From: Owenia fusiformis
Lineage: Eukaryota; Annelida; Polychaeta; Sabellida; Oweniidae
Length of the DNA: 64,000 nt
Assembly (NCBI GenBank): GCA_903813345.2
Contig: CAIIXF020000001.1
Coordinates: 186,001-250,000, forward strand
Direction: 5' to 3'
Below are positions 50,701-56,700 of this stretch, one piece after another. Below the pieces are notes generated by a model, which ran no database searches, was not told the DNA's origin, and was given only the letters and a program-made list of their open reading frames with translations. Numbering within the stretch: the first letter of the stretch is position 1; the number at the start of each line of letters is the position of its first letter. The position numbers were made by a program, and so were the translations under genes.

Positions 50701-53700
50701 AAAAACTGAAGTCAGTCTAAACAGTATTTGTTAAGTTATTGGAAGTTTTAAGAATTTGTTACAGATCCCAACCGCCTACCACCAACCGCCGTCACAAAAA
50801 AACAGAGACCATAACAATATGCAGGGGCGGATCTGGGATCCAACAAGGGGGGGGCCCAAATTCCAGGTCATAGAAAAGATGTCCGCGCTTGCGAGAAAAA
50901 ATTTTTTGGGCCACTAAAACGCAAAAGTGGGCCCAAATTTTGAAATTTTGAGGCCCATTTTCTTCAAAATTTGGCCTGAATTTAAAAAATAAGGCCTTAA
51001 AAGGCCCAGTAATGACCAAAAAGGCCGACTTTAGGGGGCCTTTATTGGCCCAAATTTTTTTTTGGGCCCAATTTTTTTTTCTGGGCCCACCCAAGGGGGG
51101 GGGCCCGGGCCCCCAGGCCCCCCCCCCCCCTAATCCGCCAGTGATATGTCATCACTTTTTGGTGGTGACATAATGAGATACTGTATATTAGCATATTGAC
51201 AATTGAATTAAAGTATCAGATTAGTTTAAAAAAGTAGAATATGTCAACCCCAAATATTAAAACTCTAACTTGAATCTCTATCTGTAGAGTGTACATTTGT
51301 CAGATAGTCGATCTACTGCTTATCTACCTTTGATGGACAATGATGGTGAAATCTCAAAAATCTAAAGTCAGATTTGAACTTCTGAGAACTTGAAGATGAT
51401 TTTGAAAAAATTGGTCAATTTGAAGCAAGTTGAAAAAAGACCTCTTTGACCTTGAGAAGGATATTGAAGGTCAAATCTGGTGTAGGATTTGAACTTTGGA
51501 GAACTTGCAGATTATTTTGAAAAAAATTGGTCAATTTGAAGCAAGTTGAAAAATAACTTTTTTTTACCTTTTTTGACATTGAAAAGGTCACTGAAGGTCA
51601 AATCTTAAATATAAAGTCAGATTTCAACTTCTGAAACTTGCAGATGATTTTGGAAAAAACTGAAGTCAGTATAAACAGTATTTGTTAAGTTATTGGAAGT
51701 TTTAAGAATTTGTTACAGATCCCAACCACCGATCGCCAACCGTCATCACAAAAAAACGGAAACCATAACAATATGTCATCACTTTTTGATGGTCACATAA
51801 TCATAGAATGAGATACTGTATATTAGCATATTGACAATTGAATTAAAGTCTCGGATTAGTTTAAAAAAGTAGAATATGTTAACCCAAAATATTAAAACTC
51901 TAACTTGAATCTCTATCTGTAGAGTGTACATTTGTCAGTTAGTCGATCTACTGCTTATCTACCTTTGCATACTGGAATCTTTCCTGCCCACTGTCCTGTG
52001 CTGATACATGTCCTAGAGCTTGTCCCAGTCAGAGTAAGACCAGAGTTACATGAGTAGGTAGCGACACTGCTCACTTTCCTGTCCATGCTGAGTGATACCC
52101 TACCTCTGGCTGGGTACCCCGGATCTCCACATTGGATCTCTAGAAATAATAGCACATTGTAAATACTGTATATGTGACATCACATTTGTTAGTTCTTGTA
52201 CAATGACGTTATATCAAATGACATACTGAAAGTGTATCAATGACATAATATCAAATGACATACTGAAAGTGTATCAATGACATGATATCAAATGACATAC
52301 TGAAAGTGTATCAATGACATGATATCAAATGACATACTGAAAGTGTATCAATGACATGACATCAAATGACATACTGAAAGAGTATCAATGATGAATAATG
52401 GGAGATATTTCAAAGCAGTCAGAATTTTCATTGAGTATTCTCTTTTCCCATATTCACTACTGTATTGTCTTCTAACCTAGACATGTTTCCATGATTCCTT
52501 CCCAAGTTCCATCAGAGCGACAAGTGAGAGCATTTTCCACTCTGCTACTTGGGAACTTAAAGCCTGATGTGCACTTGTAGATGACCACATCCCCAGTCTT
52601 GTAGTTGGCCTTGCTGTTCTGTATCACTCCACTGGTGGATGTGGGGAGCAAATCGGTCCTGCAGCCAATAGCTGCAATATAAATATACAATAAGGGATAT
52701 ACTGGATAGAATAAAACTAAAATACAGCAACTTGACAGAGTAAGAAATCCCACCGAACAAAACATGTTCTGATAAATAGCAGCCATCTTGAAAATTTCTT
52801 CTTGATCAAAGCTCCTTTTTCAACATATCAACAAAACATTTGAACCAAATACATGAACTGGTATTTGAGTTATCAAAGATAGCATTTTTCTATGAATTAT
52901 GATGACCATTTTGAAATTCAGCTGCCATCTTAAAAATTTCTTCTTGAGCAAAACTTCCTCGTCCCTAAGTATCAGCATATAAAATTTGAATCAAATCCAT
53001 CAACTGGTATTTGGGTTATCAGAGATTACATTTTTAACGAGAAATGTTAGCCATTTTGATAAATAGTAGCCATTTTGAAAAAAACTTTCTTGGGCAGAGC
53101 TCCTTTATCGCTGGGCATCAGCATGTATAATTTGAACCAAATCCCTCCACTGGTATTTGAGTTATCGAGGATTACATTTTCTACAAAAAATTGGGGCCAT
53201 TTTGAAATTCAGTGGGCATCTAGAAAATGTCTTCTTGGGCATAGCTCCTTTATTTCAGGGCATCAGCACACCTCTATAAATTTCAACCAAATCTGCTCAC
53301 TGGTATTTGAGTTATTGAGATTACGTTCCTTTACAAAAAATGAAATTCATCTTGAAAATTACTTCTCAAGCAGAGCTCCTGTATCCTTAGGCATCAGCAG
53401 ATAAAATCTAAACCAAATCCATCTGTGGGTATTTGAATTATCAAAGATTACATTTTTGTTAGAAAAATAGCCGCCACTTTGAAATTCAGCAGCCATCTTA
53501 GAAAGTTCATCTTGACCAAAGCTCCTTTGTCCCAGTAGGCATCAGCAAATAAATTTTGAACCAAATCTGTCAACTAGTGTTTGAGTCATATTAAAAATTG
53601 CTTCTCGAGCAGAGGTCCTTCACACATAAGGTATAAGCCTAGGAAAATGTAATAATCTGTCAAGCAGAATTTGGGTTTCAACCCAGACAGGGCAACGTAC

Positions 53701-56700
53701 AAACGGATGAACAGACAGATGGTCAGCAGCTTCTCTACATCACATCAAACGAAGGGATAATAATTTCATTTAAATCAAAAATTAAAGCACTTTTTATTAG
53801 GACCACCTATCTGCACTCCCAGGACAGCAACAAACATTACTCTTACAAGAGAGAGATGTAGCACCTCTTGATTGATTATAACATAATAAATAGAGATTAT
53901 CCTATCTGAGGTTCAAGATATTGGGATTATCCTGAGGCCAATATAATATAAATGGTCGAGGGCCTTATTAATAGGTCCCAAGGGGATATATATAATATTG
54001 GCCGAGGGATAAACAGATCATCCCATACCAATCTTGCTCATCTGGTTCCCATTATTCAATTGACCAAAATTAAGAAGGAGTCTAAAGATTCTTTTCGAAT
54101 ATCCATGTCCAGCTTTATTTTCTTGGCCATGGCCAGATTTTCCTATCCTTTCAGATAAGATGGAAATATAAGTTTTTACAAACCTGCTTAATAATGTACA
54201 TGAAACATATTCAAGTATGGGATAATATAGCTAATTGTTAATTCCTTTACCTTTATATTCCATCCAGAATCCCTTGGCCTTTCTGTTGGCCAGTGTAGTA
54301 GACTTAAGTGTAATCTTTGCAGTGTTAGACACACTTGTCAGCTTATTCAGGATGTCTGTCTGAGGACCACATAGGTTAGGTACATCTCCAAATCCAGTGA
54401 AACCAACATTTTCTTCATTACATGCATCTGGCCTCATGTCCACTTCTAAGAAGAATAGTTCTATTTGTTGTCCTGGACCCACCTGGTGTCATTGAATATA
54501 TAATATTACTCAGACTTGAGGGAATGCTGATTTAAAATGTGTTATATCAATGTGATCATTTCATTAAATGATTGCTAATGGATTTGTATGGCTTAACTGT
54601 AATTTACTTGGAAAGCAAAATAACATGTAATATGCAGCTTTATTTAATGGTGTTGAACTTTCATATGATTTGATTGTTCCTTTTGATGTAAATATATCCT
54701 TTTATTTCATCCCACAATATTCAGAGGTGAAAAGCATTGGTAAGATTGTCCAGTAAACAATATATATAAAAATTACACAAACTGAATGATTTTGTTAGAA
54801 GAAATGGGCATACAAAGATATTATTGCCTCTGCAATAACAGTTAAAATATCAGTAGCTCTGGTGGCTCATTCCTCCTGTTTCTATGACAACCATAATTTT
54901 TTGCCATTTATGGTAATGTGCTTAAATGTGCCAAATTCCAATGGAAATGAACAAATATAAATATGAATAAAAATAGTACTGTGGGTACTTGGCTTATATG
55001 GTGCCTATTGGTAACCAGCACTTTCAGTAGGTTTGTCAAAGAGTGCGTTCCTGGGACGGATTGACTTTTAAAAGTGAGTCTTCCCTCAAAAAAGTGTGTC
55101 CCGTGAAAAAAGGTTACCGGTAATTCAAAGTCACATTTTAACAATGAACAAAAAAGTTTATGAAAAGTTTCAAATGAGTTTTGTTATTTATCAGCCTAAA
55201 TCAGTGTTCTACACACATCTTTTCGTATTTTGAAGCAATTTGCTTTTAATTTTGTATAGCTCAGAAAATTTCACTAAAGGCAATTTCTGCGAGGTTCCAT
55301 TTATTAGTTCCGTTTTATGCGCATGCAGCAACTTGGTTAGTTAAAATTATTAAGACGCATGTGCGATTAATAATCGCGGCTTACCATAGGACTTGTACCA
55401 ATTACCGCTCAGTACTGCCAGACTGTAGCAACTAGTGATTCTCCTTTCACCTGTACAATTTGAAGCAAATTGATGGAATACTTGTGCAATTATAACCAAA
55501 AAAACTAAAGCCATTTTGAATATTTACACCATATTTTGCTGCAATGTGTAGACATAATTCATAACCAAGAAATTAAGGTACCTGAACAATATCAAGCAAA
55601 TTGATGGAATACTTGTGGGGTTAAAATGAAAAAATAGTTAAAAATAATTTCAAGCAAATTGAGGGAACACTTGTGGAGTTATGGACCAAAAATAAGATGA
55701 AAACCTGATTTTTCTGCAATAAAAGTGGTAACCATTTTGCAAGTTTGCGATTTGTTTTGCCAAAACTTGTACGTAGGTATTATTGATAACACATAAATTA
55801 AGGAACTTGTACAATTTGAAGCAAATTAGTGAAAAACTTGTGGAGTTATAAACCAAAAATGAACTGAAAACCTGATTTTTGTGCAATAAAAATGGTCGCC
55901 ATTTTGAAACAAGGTGAGCTTTTGAGACACCGCTTATAGAACAATTAATTACCTCATGTAGACACATTTTAAAAGTGAAATCGTTCCAGTTGTCGTGGAG
56001 GATTTTGAATAAGGTGCCAATGTGTTGACAGACAGACAGATGGACGGACGGACAGAAGGACAGATAGACAGACAGACAGACAGACAGATGGACAGATGGA
56101 CAGATGGACAGACAAATGGGTGATATCAATTAATAGCTCACCCATGTGAGTTAATAAAGCAAAAAGTAGTGAACATATTGATGGGCCCTTGTATAGCACT
56201 TTTTAAAGTGCCATAAAAAATCATTGTTACCATGTACCTGTATATTCCATATGCAGAACCTGTTGTCCCCATATGTAATAGAAGGGTAACCAGGACTGAG
56301 AATTTCCCCTTTGTCTTTAGTGTATTTGCCTCCACAGTCAGGGAAGGCTGCAATAATGTAACATTTATAAATATAACATATAGTCTTCTTTGGGGTAGCC
56401 TAGACTTAGGATGTCTCCTGTATGTTCTGTATATTTGCCTCCACAGTCAGGGAAGGCTGCAATAATGTAACATTTATAAATATAACATATAGTCTTCTTT
56501 GGGGTAGCCTAGACTTAGGATGTCTCCTGTATGTTCTGTGTATTTGCCTCCACAGTCAGGGAAGGCTGCAATAGTGTAACATTTATAAATATAACATATA
56601 GTCTTCTTTGGGGTAGCCTACACTTAGGATGTCTCCTGTATGTTCTGTATATTTGCCTCCACAGTCAGGGAATGCTGCAATAGTGTAACATGTATAAATA

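Noticed and set aside
50792-51094. Minus-strand frame of 100 codons rich in Phe/Lys/Pro
   Set aside because: It coincides with the GC-rich foldback element; low complexity and no family resemblance.
55650-56199. Minus-strand frames with repeated VCLSV residues
   Set aside because: Translation of the GACA/GACG-rich repeat end.
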